Shown: positions 17,331 through 26,458 of the stretch, piece by piece
Layout of the letters: each line of letters begins with the position of its first letter
How positions within the stretch are numbered: the stretch's first letter is position 1
Notes under the pieces: model-generated
Database searches by the model: none
What the model saw: only the letters and a program-made list of their open reading frames with translations
What the model was told of the DNA's origin: nothing
From: Prosthecobacter sp.
GTDB taxonomy: Bacteria > Verrucomicrobiota > Verrucomicrobiia > Verrucomicrobiales > Verrucomicrobiaceae
DNA length: 64,000 bases
Reading direction: 5' to 3'
Assembly (NCBI GenBank): GCA_017853885.1
Contig: JAFMIR010000009.1
Span: 62,001 to 126,000 of the forward strand
Program-made: the position numbers and the translations under genes

Positions 17331-19361
17331 TCAGGAGCCTTCGCCGGCCTTCGGTTCGCGGACAACCCGATCGACGCTGTGCTTGGTGATGATGTTCCCT
17401 TGCGAATCGCGGTTTTTAATGGCGATGGAATTGAAAGGGAATTTGATCTGGAGATTCCGCAGGTAAAGCGCGGGTTTGAGGTGCACCACAGCGTTAAAGG
17501 CATTGCTCTCCTCTTCGGTCTCGTGACGGATCAAATAGAGCACCGTGGAGCCGGGCGTGCCTTTGGTGAGGACGTATTCCTTGTCCCGGGTAATGCCACC
17601 AATGCGGAAACGCTTGGCCATGACATTGCCCTGGCGACCATCGCGATAGACGAGGCTGTAGACGGCTTGATCGTCTTTCTTGAAGAGGCTGATGTAGGGC
17701 GGGTTCTTGCCGACAAAGAATTTTTCTCCTGCCTTCGTGACAGTCATGGTGCCTTCTTTGGTAAAGAAGATCACGTCGTCGAGTGGCGAGCACTTGCAGA
17801 TCGGCTCGCCCTCACGCTTCAGGCTGGTGCCGGCAAAGCCGTCCTTAGCGTTGAGGTAAAGAGTCTCGTTCTGCATGATGACCTCGGCAGCCGCCACACG
17901 CTGGAGTTGGCCAGCGATCACGGTACGACGCTCGCGGCCCTTACCGTAGCTGTCACGCAGGCGCTTAAAGTGAGCAATGGTGTATTTGGTGAGCTGTTTG
18001 AGGTTTCGCTGCACTTCGTCAATATCCTCTTCGAGTTTCTTGATCTGCTCGTCGGCCTCGAAGCTGTTGTACTTGGAGATGCGTTTGATTTTGATCTCGG
18101 TTAGCCGGGCCACATCGTCGTCGGTGACTTCTCGTTTGAGGCTGTCGAGGAAGGGTTTGAGGCCTTTCCAGATCGCAGCGATCACGGCCTCCCAGGTCTC
18201 GCATTCCTCGATTTTGCGGTAGATGCGGTTCTCGATGAAAATTTTCTCCAACGAGCTGAAGTGCCATTTTTCCTCGAGTTCGCCAAGTTGGATCTCCAGT
18301 TCCATCCCCAGCAGTTTCTTTGCATGCTCGGCACTGGCCTTCAGAAGCTCCGTCACGCCAACAAAGCGCGGTTTGTCCTCGAAAATGACCACCGCATTCG
18401 GTGAAAGGGACACTTCGCAATCCGTGAAGGCGTAAAGCGCCTGAATGGTCTGCTCCACGTCCGCGCCAGGGGGGAGCTGGATGACGAGCTCGACGTTTTC
18501 GGCCGTGTTGTCGTCCACCCGGGCGATCTTGATCTTCCCTTTGTCATTGGCGGCTACAATGCTGTCCTGCAAGCCGCCCGTGGTAGTACCAAAAGGGATT
18601 TGCGTGATGACCAAGGTGTTCTTTTTCGGCCCGGGCTCGATCTTCGCCCGCACGCGGACGCGGCCGCCACGCTGGCCATCGTTGTAGTCCGTGGCATCCA
18701 TGATGCCACCCGTGGCAAAATCCGGCAGCAGCTTGAAATCCTCCCCGCGCAGCGCGGCGATGCTCGCATCACAGAGCTCAATGAAGTTGTGCGGCAGAAT
18801 GCGACAAGAAAGACCCACCGCGATGCCTTCCACCCCCTGCGCCAGCAGCAGCGGAAATTTCACCGGCAGAGTCACCGGTTCCTTGTTCCTGCCGTCATAG
18901 CTCGCGAGCCAATCGGTGACTTTCGGCGAGAAAACCACTTCCTGTGCAAACTTCGAGAGTCGTGCTTCGATGTAACGAGGGGCGGCGGCGTTGTCTCCCG
19001 TGAGTGTGTTGCCCCAGTTACCCTGAGTGTCGATCAGCAGGTCCTTCTGGCCGAGTTGCACCAGCGCGTCCGCGATAGAGGCATCACCGTGCGGATGATA
19101 TTGCATGCAGTGGCCGACGATGTTCGCGACTTTGTTGTAGCGGCCATCGTCCTTCTCCCAGAGCGAGTGCATGATGCGGCGCTGCACCGGCTTCAGGCCA
19201 TCGTGGATGTGCGGCACGGCGCGTTCGAGAATCACATAACTGGCATAATCGAGGAACCAATCGCCATAGAGGTCGTCCACAGGCTTGTGCTCCACCGGCG
19301 CAGCGGAGGGCAGGATCGGGGATTGGGCGTCAGTCGGCTTGGAGGAAGATTTTTTGGCCAC
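17331..19361 (-). CDS. parC: DNA topoisomerase IV subunit A (GyrA/ParC family)
   Basis: The 676-residue protein is the breakage-reunion subunit of a type IIA topoisomerase. It has the N-terminal block ILERAVPHIHDGLKPVQRRI, the winged-helix stretch YHPHGDASIADALVQLGQ and the catalytic Tyr130 in AAAPRYIEARLSK. A coiled-coil gate region lies at about 400-460. The C-terminal beta-pinwheel is short, and no GyrA-box (QRRGGKG) is visible, which favours ParC over GyrA. The start codon is GTG (19361). parE is not adjacent. A pyrimidine-rich leader repeat lies just upstream. Confidence 0.85.
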   Translation of the reverse strand: MAKKSSSKPTDAQSPILPSAAPVEHKPVDDLYGDWFLDYASYVILERAVPHIHDGLKPVQRRIMHSLWEKDDGRYNKVANIVGHCMQYHPHGDASIADALVQLGQKDLLIDTQGNWGNTLTGDNAAAPRYIEARLSKFAQEVVFSPKVTDWLASYDGRNKEPVTLPVKFPLLLAQGVEGIAVGLSCRILPHNFIELCDASIAALRGEDFKLLPDFATGGIMDATDYNDGQRGGRVRVRAKIEPGPKKNTLVITQIPFGTTTGGLQDSIVAANDKGKIKIARVDDNTAENVELVIQLPPGADVEQTIQALYAFTDCEVSLSPNAVVIFEDKPRFVGVTELLKASAEHAKKLLGMELEIQLGELEEKWHFSSLEKIFIENRIYRKIEECETWEAVIAAIWKGLKPFLDSLKREVTDDDVARLTEIKIKRISKYNSFEADEQIKKLEEDIDEVQRNLKQLTKYTIAHFKRLRDSYGKGRERRTVIAGQLQRVAAAEVIMQNETLYLNAKDGFAGTSLKREGEPICKCSPLDDVIFFTKEGTMTVTKAGEKFFVGKNPPYISLFKKDDQAVYSLVYRDGRQGNVMAKRFRIGGITRDKEYVLTKGTPGSTVLYLIRHETEEESNAFNAVVHLKPALYLRNLQIKFPFNSIAIKNRDSQGNIITKHSVDRVVREPKAGEGS

Positions 19362-19364
19362 GGG

Positions 19365-19400
19365 GCGAAAGCGGAGGGCGAAGGGCTAAGAGCGGAGGGT
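19365..19400 (-). repeat. pyrimidine-rich leader repeat upstream of parC
   Basis: On the minus strand the segment reads CTCTTAGCCCTTCGCCCT followed by CCGC. A stretch matching at 15 of 18 positions (CTCTCGGCCCTTTGCCCT) precedes the second pilT gene at 31917-31934, in the same orientation relative to its gene. Confidence 0.4.
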
Positions 19401-19554
19401 TGGGAGGCGCTTATTAGGAACTCCTAGGCCGCTGCGCAAACCGAAATTCAGGGCTCTGCCGGAAGCGGAGGGCAGAATGGCATTCCACCCGAAGGTGAGT
19501 GTCCAACACGAAGAAAGACTGGTTATAGCTAAGAACGGAGATGTTAGTAGGCAA

Positions 19555-19575
19555 ATCGCCACTTGCCTTGGCGAT
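19555..19575 (+). promoter_or_regulatory. short inverted repeat in sulfatase leader
   Basis: ATCGCCA and TGGCGAT form a perfect 7-bp stem with a 7-base loop, 25 bases before the sulfatase start. It could be an operator or a leader hairpin; nothing else supports a role. Confidence 0.25.
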
Positions 19576-19600
19576 GGCTCTTCGAGCATGCTGAAAATCT

Positions 19601-21007
19601 ATGAAGAGTCTTCTACTTTGCTTCATTCTGATCACCTCGCTCACAGCGGCGGAGCGTCCAAACATCCTCTGGCTAATCGCAGAGGATTTGGGTCCGCATC
19701 TCAGCTGCTATGGAACCCGGGAGGTCTCAACCCCGGTGCTGGATGGCTTGTCGAGAGAGGGAATGCGATTCACGCGCTACTACACGACGGCACCCGTGTG
19801 CTCATCCAGTCGCAGTGCGTTCAACACGGGGATGTATCAAACGACCCTCGGTGCGCATCATCACCGGAGCCATCGCGATGATGGCTACACACTGCCCGCG
19901 GGGGTAAAGCTGATCAGTAAGCGCTTGAGTGAGGCGGGTTACTTCACGGCAAATGTGAAGGATTTGCCAGCGGAGTCGGGCTTCAAGGGCACAGCGAAGA
20001 CGGATTGGAACTTCTCTCCGCCAGAGAAACCCTTCGACAGCGCACGTTGGGACGATCTGAAAACGCATCAACCCTTCTACGCCCAGGTAAATTTTCAGGA
20101 AACACACCGCACCTTTCACGCGCCGCCAAAGGCCGATCCGGAAAAAGTCGAGGTGCCGCCTTACTACCCAAACCATGATATCACGCGAAAAGACTGGGCG
20201 CAGTACCTAGACGCTGCGATGGAGTTAGACCGCAAAATCGGCAAGATCGTGGAGTTACTGAAGCGGGACGGCTTGTGGGAGAACACGGTCATTTGCTTCG
20301 TGGGTGACAACGGCGCGGCGCATGTGCGTGCGAAGCAGTTTTGCTACGAGGAGGGGCTGCATGTGCCGTTCATTCTGCGCTGGCCTTCAGGCGTCACGGC
20401 TCCGGCAGGCTACACATCAGGCCAGGTCAGCGACCGCCTGCTGATGAGCATCGACTTGACCGCCACCTCGCTATCATGGGGAGGCATCACGAAGCCTGAA
20501 GACATGCAGGGGCAGGTCTTCCTAGGCGAGCAGGCGGAGGCACCGCGTGAATACGTGTTTGGTGCGAGGGATCGCTGTGACATGACGGTGTTTCGCCTGC
20601 GCACGGTGAGGGATGCGCGTTACCGCTACATCCGTAACTTCACACCAGACCGTCCCTTCCTTCAGCACAACGAGTACAAGGAGAAGCAGTATCCGGTTTG
20701 GAACCTGATCAAGGAACTGGCCGCACAGGACAAGCTGACACCGGAACAGGCGGTCCTAGCGGCTCCCACGATGCCTGCAGAGGAGCTCTACGACCTAGCA
20801 ACTGATCCTCACCAAATGAAAAATCTGGTAAACTCCAACACGCCAGAGCATCGCGCTGCGCTCGAGCGACTGAGCGGTGTGCTGAAGGAGTGGATCGAGC
20901 AGACCCATGACCAAGGACGCATCCCGGAACCCGAAGAGGTCAGTCGGAATCAAGGCGTGACGAATTCGGTGCAGCAGAAGCAGAAATCCAAGCAGCGGAA
21001 AAAATGA
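19601..21007 (+). CDS. exported sulfatase, SGSH-like (type I, formylglycine-dependent)
   Basis: The 468-residue protein has a signal peptide (MKSLLLCFILITSLTAA, then ERPNILWL). The alkaline-phosphatase-superfamily start NILWLIAEDLGPHLSCYG carries metal ligands, and the modifiable Cys67 lies in CSSSRSAFNTG, which becomes formylglycine. Sequence features (SSSR rather than TPSR, the AHHHRSH block) resemble N-sulfoglucosamine sulfohydrolase-like enzymes common in Planctomycetota and Verrucomicrobiota. It probably removes sulfate from host or algal glycans outside the cytoplasm. No formylglycine-generating enzyme or partner glycosidase is adjacent. Confidence 0.88.
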   Translation: MKSLLLCFILITSLTAAERPNILWLIAEDLGPHLSCYGTREVSTPVLDGLSREGMRFTRYYTTAPVCSSSRSAFNTGMYQTTLGAHHHRSHRDDGYTLPAGVKLISKRLSEAGYFTANVKDLPAESGFKGTAKTDWNFSPPEKPFDSARWDDLKTHQPFYAQVNFQETHRTFHAPPKADPEKVEVPPYYPNHDITRKDWAQYLDAAMELDRKIGKIVELLKRDGLWENTVICFVGDNGAAHVRAKQFCYEEGLHVPFILRWPSGVTAPAGYTSGQVSDRLLMSIDLTATSLSWGGITKPEDMQGQVFLGEQAEAPREYVFGARDRCDMTVFRLRTVRDARYRYIRNFTPDRPFLQHNEYKEKQYPVWNLIKELAAQDKLTPEQAVLAAPTMPAEELYDLATDPHQMKNLVNSNTPEHRAALERLSGVLKEWIEQTHDQGRIPEPEEVSRNQGVTNSVQQKQKSKQRKK

Positions 21008-21044
21008 TGAAGGAGTGAAGGCCGATGCGAACTTTTTCGACGCA

Positions 21045-21887
21045 TCAGCTCCCACCTCCAAGGATGGCCTCGGTCATGCGCAGCGCTTGGGCATTCGGTT
21101 TCACCTCATGGACGCGGATGATACGGGCTCCCTGCTCGCGGGCATAGGAAGTGAGTGCGATGGTGGGCCAGTAACGGTCCGCCATGTCCGTGCTGTGGAG
21201 CACTTGGCCGATCATCGACTTGCGTGAGACTCCGATGAGCAGCGGGCGTTCCTCGATCCATAGCTCTGGCAGGTGGCGCAAGAGCGTCAGGTTATGCTCC
21301 AAGGTCTTTCCAAAACCAAAACCAGGATCAAGCACGATACGCTCGGCCGCGATGCCAGCACGGGTGAGCACGCAGAGACGCTCTTCAAGGTAACTGCGCA
21401 CCTCCGCGACAACGTTTTCATAGCGCGGCTCATTTTGCATGGTCTGCGGGTCACCGATCATGTGCATGGCGACGAGGCCGCATCCTGTCTCCGCCGCCAG
21501 CTGGATCATGGCGGCATCCCCACGCAGACCCGTGACATCGTTGATGATGTCTGCTCCAGCATCGAGGGCCGCGCGGGCGACAGAAGCCTTCATGGTGTCA
21601 ATGGAGACAATCACCTGACTTTGAGAGCGGATGGCGTGAATGACGGGGAGCACGCGTCGGAGCTCCTCGCCCTCGCTGACAGGCTCCGCACCAGGTCGCG
21701 TTGATTCACCTCCAATGTCGAGGATGTCCGCGCCGTCTGCCACCATGGCCAGCGCATGCTCCACAGCACGACTAGGGTCCGAGAAGCGGCCACCGTCCGA
21801 AAAACTGTCCGGTGTAACATTCAAAATGCCCATGATGAGACCGCGATGGGTAAGATCGAGAGTGCGGGAACCGATGCGCCAAATCAT
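21045..21887 (-). CDS. folP: dihydropteroate synthase
   Basis: The 280-residue TIM-barrel enzyme joins p-aminobenzoate to the pterin pyrophosphate in folate synthesis. Both signatures are intact: GILNVTPDSFSDGGRF and GADILDIGGESTRPGAEP. The later blocks SIDTMKASVARAALDAGADI, LDPGFGFGKTLEHN and LIGVSRKSMIG (sulfonamide-site region) also match. The length is normal. Other folate genes are not nearby. Confidence 0.95.
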   Translation of the reverse strand: MIWRIGSRTLDLTHRGLIMGILNVTPDSFSDGGRFSDPSRAVEHALAMVADGADILDIGGESTRPGAEPVSEGEELRRVLPVIHAIRSQSQVIVSIDTMKASVARAALDAGADIINDVTGLRGDAAMIQLAAETGCGLVAMHMIGDPQTMQNEPRYENVVAEVRSYLEERLCVLTRAGIAAERIVLDPGFGFGKTLEHNLTLLRHLPELWIEERPLLIGVSRKSMIGQVLHSTDMADRYWPTIALTSYAREQGARIIRVHEVKPNAQALRMTEAILGGGS

Positions 21888-22103
21888 GTGACAAGGGAGG
21901 CGCGATCAGAGGCTTTGCCACCACGAATTTGCCATGACCTTGGAGGGAGTAGTCGGAGTCCGCAATGATAGAATATGATGCCGAGGTAGTGGCAGCTGGG
22001 TCGTTGGGAATGGACCAATGGCATGTTTTCGCCTATGGCCATACCTGTCACTGTGAAACCCTCCTTGCGCGTTTCAGCCAAGTGCCTTAAACCGAAAGAT
22101 TAC

Positions 22104-22589
22104 ATGATCGAAGAAGTCAAAAAGCGCCTTGATGCCTACCTCGCCCAACAAGGGCAGCGGCGCACCAAGCAGCGCGATGTCATCATCGAAGCCGCGTTCG
22201 CCACGGACGATCATTTCAATGCCGAGGAACTGCTCGAAAAAGTGCGCAAAATCGACCGAACGGTCTCGCGAGCCACAGTTTACCGCACCATCACCCTAAT
22301 GCAGGCCTGTGGCGTACTGCGTGAGGTCGATCTGGGCCGCGATCAAACCTACTATGACCCGAATTTCCTCGAAAAGCCGCAGCATAACCATCTGATCTGC
22401 CTCGACTGTGACCGGGTGGTGGAATTTGAGGATGAGCACATTGCTCTTCTGCACGACTGCATTTCCCGTCGCTTGGGCTTCAAGCCGCAGCTCAAAAGCA
22501 TGCGCATTGAGGCGCACTGCGAGGAATTGGCTCGCCAAGGCTCCTGCCGCTTCAAAACCGCCCGCGAAGAGGCGGCGATTCATTCATGA
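22104..22589 (+). CDS. Fur-family metal-responsive transcriptional regulator
   Basis: The frame is open from 22023, but the ATG at 22104 begins a standard Fur N-terminus (MIEEVKKRLDAYLAQQGQRR) and gives 161 residues. It shows the DNA-binding winged helix (SRATVYRTITLMQACGVLRE), the metal-site block HNHLICLDCDRVVEFED and the dimerisation helix. Whether it senses Fe, Zn or Mn cannot be decided by eye. The C-terminal zinc CxxC pair is replaced by a loosely spaced pair (HCEELARQGSC). Its 3' end overlaps the convergent cinA gene by six bases. Confidence 0.9.
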   Translation: MIEEVKKRLDAYLAQQGQRRTKQRDVIIEAAFATDDHFNAEELLEKVRKIDRTVSRATVYRTITLMQACGVLREVDLGRDQTYYDPNFLEKPQHNHLICLDCDRVVEFEDEHIALLHDCISRRLGFKPQLKSMRIEAHCEELARQGSCRFKTAREEAAIHS

Positions 22590-23837
22590 TCTCGGTGTGA
22601 GACCGCAGAGCTTCCGACGCAGCAAATCTAGAGCCGCTTGGGAGGCAAGCAGCTTGAACCGGTCTCGTGAACCAGGATAAAAGCGCTTTAGCGCCCAGGT
22701 GCCACCGTTCTTGGAGGCCAAACCGATCCAAACGGTACCCACCGGTTTCTCCGGCGTGCCACCCGTCGGCCCAGCGATTCCGGTGACCGAAAGGGCATGA
22801 TCCGCACCGCTGGCGAGCAGAGCGCCCTCGGCCATGGTGCGGGCAACCTCCTCACTCACCGCGCCATGCTTCTCAAAAAGTTCCGCAGGCACACCGAGGT
22901 GCTGCTGCTTCGCCTCGTTCGCATAAGTTACCCAGCCGTGGCCAAAGACCCGCGAAGAACCACTGACATCCGTGATTCGGCTAGCAATCGTGCCGCCGGT
23001 GCACGACTCCGCCGTGGCCATCCATTGGCCGCGTTCCGCTAAAAGCTGCACGATAACCTCCTCGATGATGCGGCGATCATCGGACACGATGCAATCACCA
23101 AAAGCGGCACGCACAATCTCTGCTCCAGCCTCCACGGCGGACTGCGCTCCAGCGAGGCGCACATCGACGTCTCCCTGTCGGATACAGTAGCCGAGATCAA
23201 GGCCTGGCAGCGCCTCCAGCTGCTTTTCCACTGCTTCGACAATGTCGGATTCTCCGATGCCGGTGACCTTCAAATAGAGCACGCGGCGAGAAGCTCCATC
23301 TGGCAGCCACTCGCGCAGTCTGGGCTCGACCTCATTCTCGACCATTGGCTTCAATTCACGCGGCGGACCTGGTAGCAAAAAAATGTGTGCGTTCCAGCCC
23401 AGCGGCTTGCCGAGCAAGGCAGGAAAGTACAACCCCGGCGCAGTGCCGAAGGGGTTCGGCATAACGCGCGCCCCTTGAGGCACCATCGCTTGGCGCCGAG
23501 TAGCGTCGTTCACCATCTTGTTTCGCTTGGCAAAATAGGCTCTGAGGTGTTCCAACACGCCTTCATCCAGCTGCATCGGCAGGCTCAGGAGCTCAGCCGT
23601 TGATTCGCGGGTGAGGTCATCATTGGTCGGGCCGAGTCCGCCGGACACCAGCACAACATCCGACCGCTGCGCCGCCTCAGAGATAGCCGTGCGGATGATC
23701 GCTCCATCAGGCACAATGGTCTGACGTGCCACTTGGATGCCCAGCGCAGCCAGCCGCTGGCCGATCCATGCTGCATTCGTGTTCACCGTGTCTCCGAGGA
23801 CAAGTTCCGTGCCTGTGTTGACGAGTTCGACTCTCAT
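22584..23837 (-). CDS. cinA: CinA-family protein (NMN deamidase / competence-damage protein)
   Basis: From the ATG at 23837 the product has 417 residues in the two-domain CinA layout. The N-terminal MoaB/MogA-like domain has TGTELVLGDTVNTNAAWIG and VLVSGGLGPTNDDLTRE. The C-terminal PncC domain has the catalytic AESCTGGTIASRITDVSGSS and LSVTGIAGPTGG. PncC domains hydrolyse nicotinamide mononucleotide to nicotinate mononucleotide in the pyridine nucleotide cycle. The gene lies 34 bases after an AAA_28 nucleotide-binding protein on the same strand, suggesting a joint role in NAD recycling. Confidence 0.92.
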   Translation of the reverse strand: MRVELVNTGTELVLGDTVNTNAAWIGQRLAALGIQVARQTIVPDGAIIRTAISEAAQRSDVVLVSGGLGPTNDDLTRESTAELLSLPMQLDEGVLEHLRAYFAKRNKMVNDATRRQAMVPQGARVMPNPFGTAPGLYFPALLGKPLGWNAHIFLLPGPPRELKPMVENEVEPRLREWLPDGASRRVLYLKVTGIGESDIVEAVEKQLEALPGLDLGYCIRQGDVDVRLAGAQSAVEAGAEIVRAAFGDCIVSDDRRIIEEVIVQLLAERGQWMATAESCTGGTIASRITDVSGSSRVFGHGWVTYANEAKQQHLGVPAELFEKHGAVSEEVARTMAEGALLASGADHALSVTGIAGPTGGTPEKPVGTVWIGLASKNGGTWALKRFYPGSRDRFKLLASQAALDLLRRKLCGLTPRS

Positions 23838-23871
23838 GTGAAGCCCTCGTAAGCGCACGATGCGCGTGCCT

Positions 23872-24504
23872 TCAACGCTTCTTTCGAGAATGCTTTTTGG
23901 AGCCAAGCTCGCTCACAATACCGTCCAGCACAGCCAAGCCATAGGAGATCTTTTTGAAGAAGGAAGGATTGTGAGGCACCAGTACGAACTTTGGATGCTT
24001 CATCCACAAGGCTCGCAGCTTGCCGTCCAGCTCCACCGCTTTCTCCAATGATTCGTTGCGGATCGGATTGCCACCCTCAATGCCCATGCCACCCACGGCA
24101 GCACTTTCAAAGAAAATCACGGCATCATAGCGCACCAACTCCCTTTCCAACGTGCTTCCAATATCGTCAAAGAAGTGATGCGGCTCACCCGGCCAGTAGG
24201 CTGCGCCGTCCACGGTGCCACGGTCACACAGCAGCACACGATCTGGATACAAGGCGGCCTGCACATCTTCCAAATTCCGCTGCACTTCATAAATCGCACG
24301 CTGGGCAGCATGCACGGCCAGCGGCTGGATGGACCGTGGAAACCCTCCGCTGAACACCATCGTGGCCGCCTCAGGCACTAGCACAACGCGCTCGCCGATC
24401 TCACGACGGAAGAGATCCGCTGCCGTCGTTTTCCCCCCACCAGGGCCACCGGTCAAAACGATGCGACAGTGACCATTGGGACGCTTTTGGGGATGGAGTC
24501 TCAT
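23872..24504 (-). CDS. AAA_28-family ATPase/kinase-like protein
   Basis: The 210-residue protein has a Walker A motif at residues 19-27 (GGPGGGKTT), a Walker B-like strand (DRVLLCDRGTVDGAAYW) and the layout of small P-loop kinases in the AAA_28 / NadR-kinase-like group. A lysine-rich tail ends it (SKKHSRKKR). The AAA_28 group is poorly characterised. Adjacency to cinA, an NMN-hydrolysing enzyme, makes a nicotinamide riboside kinase-type or related nucleotide role plausible; this is inference. Confidence 0.75.
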   Translation of the reverse strand: MRLHPQKRPNGHCRIVLTGGPGGGKTTAADLFRREIGERVVLVPEAATMVFSGGFPRSIQPLAVHAAQRAIYEVQRNLEDVQAALYPDRVLLCDRGTVDGAAYWPGEPHHFFDDIGSTLERELVRYDAVIFFESAAVGGMGIEGGNPIRNESLEKAVELDGKLRALWMKHPKFVLVPHNPSFFKKISYGLAVLDGIVSELGSKKHSRKKR

Positions 24505-24605
24505 GAGAGAATCTCAATCCGGCAGCCCGACGACGTCAAGCAATCGCCCATTTTTGCACAAGCACGGCGTAGCTCACCACGGCTCGTGCCGCTACGCTGC
24601 ACGGC

Positions 24606-25022
24606 ATGCGCCCAATCATCTCCCTTCTTTTTGTTCTACCCGCCTGCACCTTCCTGCCAAGCAAGGATGCCGAGCGGGAGCAGTATTTCCTCACGGAGGT
24701 AAAGCCCATTTTGCAGCAACATTGCCTGCGCTGCCATGATGGCGCGCTACCACCTCCCGCTCTCAATCTCACTAGGCCCAGCAGTGCCTTTCAACGCAGC
24801 GCCAACGGCCGCCCCTACATCGTGGCAGAGGACCCAGATTGCAGCCTGCTGATCCGTGCCGTGCAGCGCGGTGGTACGCATCCGAAACTGATGCCTCGCA
24901 AGGACATCAGTCTCACCGAAGACCAGATTGGCGTATTGCGCGAATGGATCGAGGACGGTGCCCGCTGGCCTAAAGGCCCTTCTGGCATCCTGCGAGCCGA
25001 AAGAAGCCCCGAGGGACCGTAG
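24606..25022 (+). CDS. lipoprotein with a Planctomycete-type single-haem c domain
   Basis: The 138-residue protein has a short lipoprotein signal (MRPIISLLFVLPAC, acylated Cys14) and one c-type haem site, CLRCH, at residues 40-44. The surrounding layout (EVKPILQQHCLRCHDG ... LIRAVQRGG ... LMPRKDISLTEDQIGVLREW) matches the haem domain (PSCyt1-like) usually fused to large Planctomycete proteins. Here it stands alone. It is probably an electron carrier anchored in the periplasm; no redox partner is adjacent. Confidence 0.8.
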   Translation: MRPIISLLFVLPACTFLPSKDAEREQYFLTEVKPILQQHCLRCHDGALPPPALNLTRPSSAFQRSANGRPYIVAEDPDCSLLIRAVQRGGTHPKLMPRKDISLTEDQIGVLREWIEDGARWPKGPSGILRAERSPEGP

Positions 25023-25033
25023 GTTACCCTTGT

Positions 25034-26344
25034 TCATGCCGCATTCGCCCGCAACACACGAAGCATATTTCCCCCGATTACCTGACGAATCGTGTCATCG
25101 CTGTGACCGTGCAGGATCATGCCGAGAGTGAAGAGTGGCCAGTTCGACCATGCGATGCTTTGTTCAGCCTCGATGGATGTTTGGTAATCATCCTTCGGCC
25201 ACAGGTGTTCCCAACGATCCGCCGGACCACCCGGAGCCTTCATGAGCTTCATGCGTTCCTCTTTGTCGAAGCGGCTGGTGTAGGCCACATCACAGCCGAT
25301 CGCAGCATGCTGTGGGCCAAAGGTCTTGATCAGATGGTCAAGATGATCGAGCAGCGAGGCAATGTCTCCTTTGCCGCCGAGAAAACGTGGGATGCAGCAG
25401 ATGCCGACAAGGCCACCTGTGTCGCAGATGGCCTTGATGGTGGCGTCCGGCTTGCCGCGGAAATGCTCATAGACCGCACAGCAGGTCGTGTGGCTGGCCA
25501 CCATGGGCTTTGCGGAGGCCTTCGCCGCGTCCAAGGCCGTCTTCCAGCCACTGTGCGCCACGTCGGCGATGACGCCAATCCGGTTCATCTCAGCGATAGC
25601 CGCCCGGCCAAAGTCACTCAGGCCACCGTCATGCGGCTCCCCTGCCCCATCGCCGAGCGGATTGCGGCGATTGTAGGTCACATGCATCATTCGCGTGCCA
25701 AGCTCATGAAAAATGCGGATGAAACGCAGCTCATCTCGTACGCTCTCCCACTCCTGCATGAGAGGCACGCCGTTTGTGGTGAAGCACAGGCCCACGTGGC
25801 CGGCTTTCTTGAGCGCCTGGATCTCGTCTGCCGTGGTGACTTTCGATAGCGTGGGCTTTAGCGTGTCGGTGGCCTTTGTAAAATGGGCGAGCCGTTTGAT
25901 GAGGCGCAGCGGATCACTGCCCTCCTCGCCGGTGTTTTGGAAGATGCAGGTCACGCCCGCGGCATGAAAGGCATCGAGAAACTCCCGCCGCTCCCGCTCA
26001 CTTGTGGCATGACGGTTCATGCTCATGGATTCCCGCAAATCACCAAGCTCCGCTGCCGAGGCACCGGCCTGGATTGCCTCATTCATCGCCTGCGAATCGA
26101 TGGCGCAGCGCGGAGCAAATCCATAACTCTCAAAGACCACCGAACCGAAATGCAGCTCCCATGCGCGCTCGAGCTGCGCCTGCGTGGGCTTCAGAAGCTT
26201 CAGCGCGATCTCGCGTGGCTTATCGATGGCCGGATTGTCTGTGCGCCAAAACTGCTTCGCCTCCTGGGAACGAGCATGAATATGAAATGACGCGGTGAAG
26301 GAGGCAGGCAAAGCTTGGAGCAGGGAACGACGGGAGAGCAGCAT
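25034..26344 (-). CDS. exported membrane-dipeptidase-like protein (peptidase M19 family)
   Basis: The start at 26344 gives a 436-residue protein with a twin-arginine-like export signal (SRRSLLQALPASFTASFHI). The body matches the renal dipeptidase barrel: an Asp/Glu-rich strand (TCIFQNTGEEG), metal-site histidines in VIADVAHSGW and MVASHTTCCAVYEHFRG, and a C-terminal helix IRQVIGGNMLRVL. The usual first metal site, HxD in a DGHND motif, is replaced by HFGSVVFESYGF. It therefore belongs to a divergent M19 branch whose activity is uncertain. Confidence 0.8.
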   Translation of the reverse strand: MLLSRRSLLQALPASFTASFHIHARSQEAKQFWRTDNPAIDKPREIALKLLKPTQAQLERAWELHFGSVVFESYGFAPRCAIDSQAMNEAIQAGASAAELGDLRESMSMNRHATSERERREFLDAFHAAGVTCIFQNTGEEGSDPLRLIKRLAHFTKATDTLKPTLSKVTTADEIQALKKAGHVGLCFTTNGVPLMQEWESVRDELRFIRIFHELGTRMMHVTYNRRNPLGDGAGEPHDGGLSDFGRAAIAEMNRIGVIADVAHSGWKTALDAAKASAKPMVASHTTCCAVYEHFRGKPDATIKAICDTGGLVGICCIPRFLGGKGDIASLLDHLDHLIKTFGPQHAAIGCDVAYTSRFDKEERMKLMKAPGGPADRWEHLWPKDDYQTSIEAEQSIAWSNWPLFTLGMILHGHSDDTIRQVIGGNMLRVLRANAA

Positions 26345-26458
26345 TCGACTTCTACGCTCGCAACCCACGGGATTCAGCAAAGGCTTTCCAGTGGCAATCT
26401 CTGCACCGCCCGCGACCTTCCACCAAAGCGCCATGGTGAGAAAATGAAGTCATATGCT

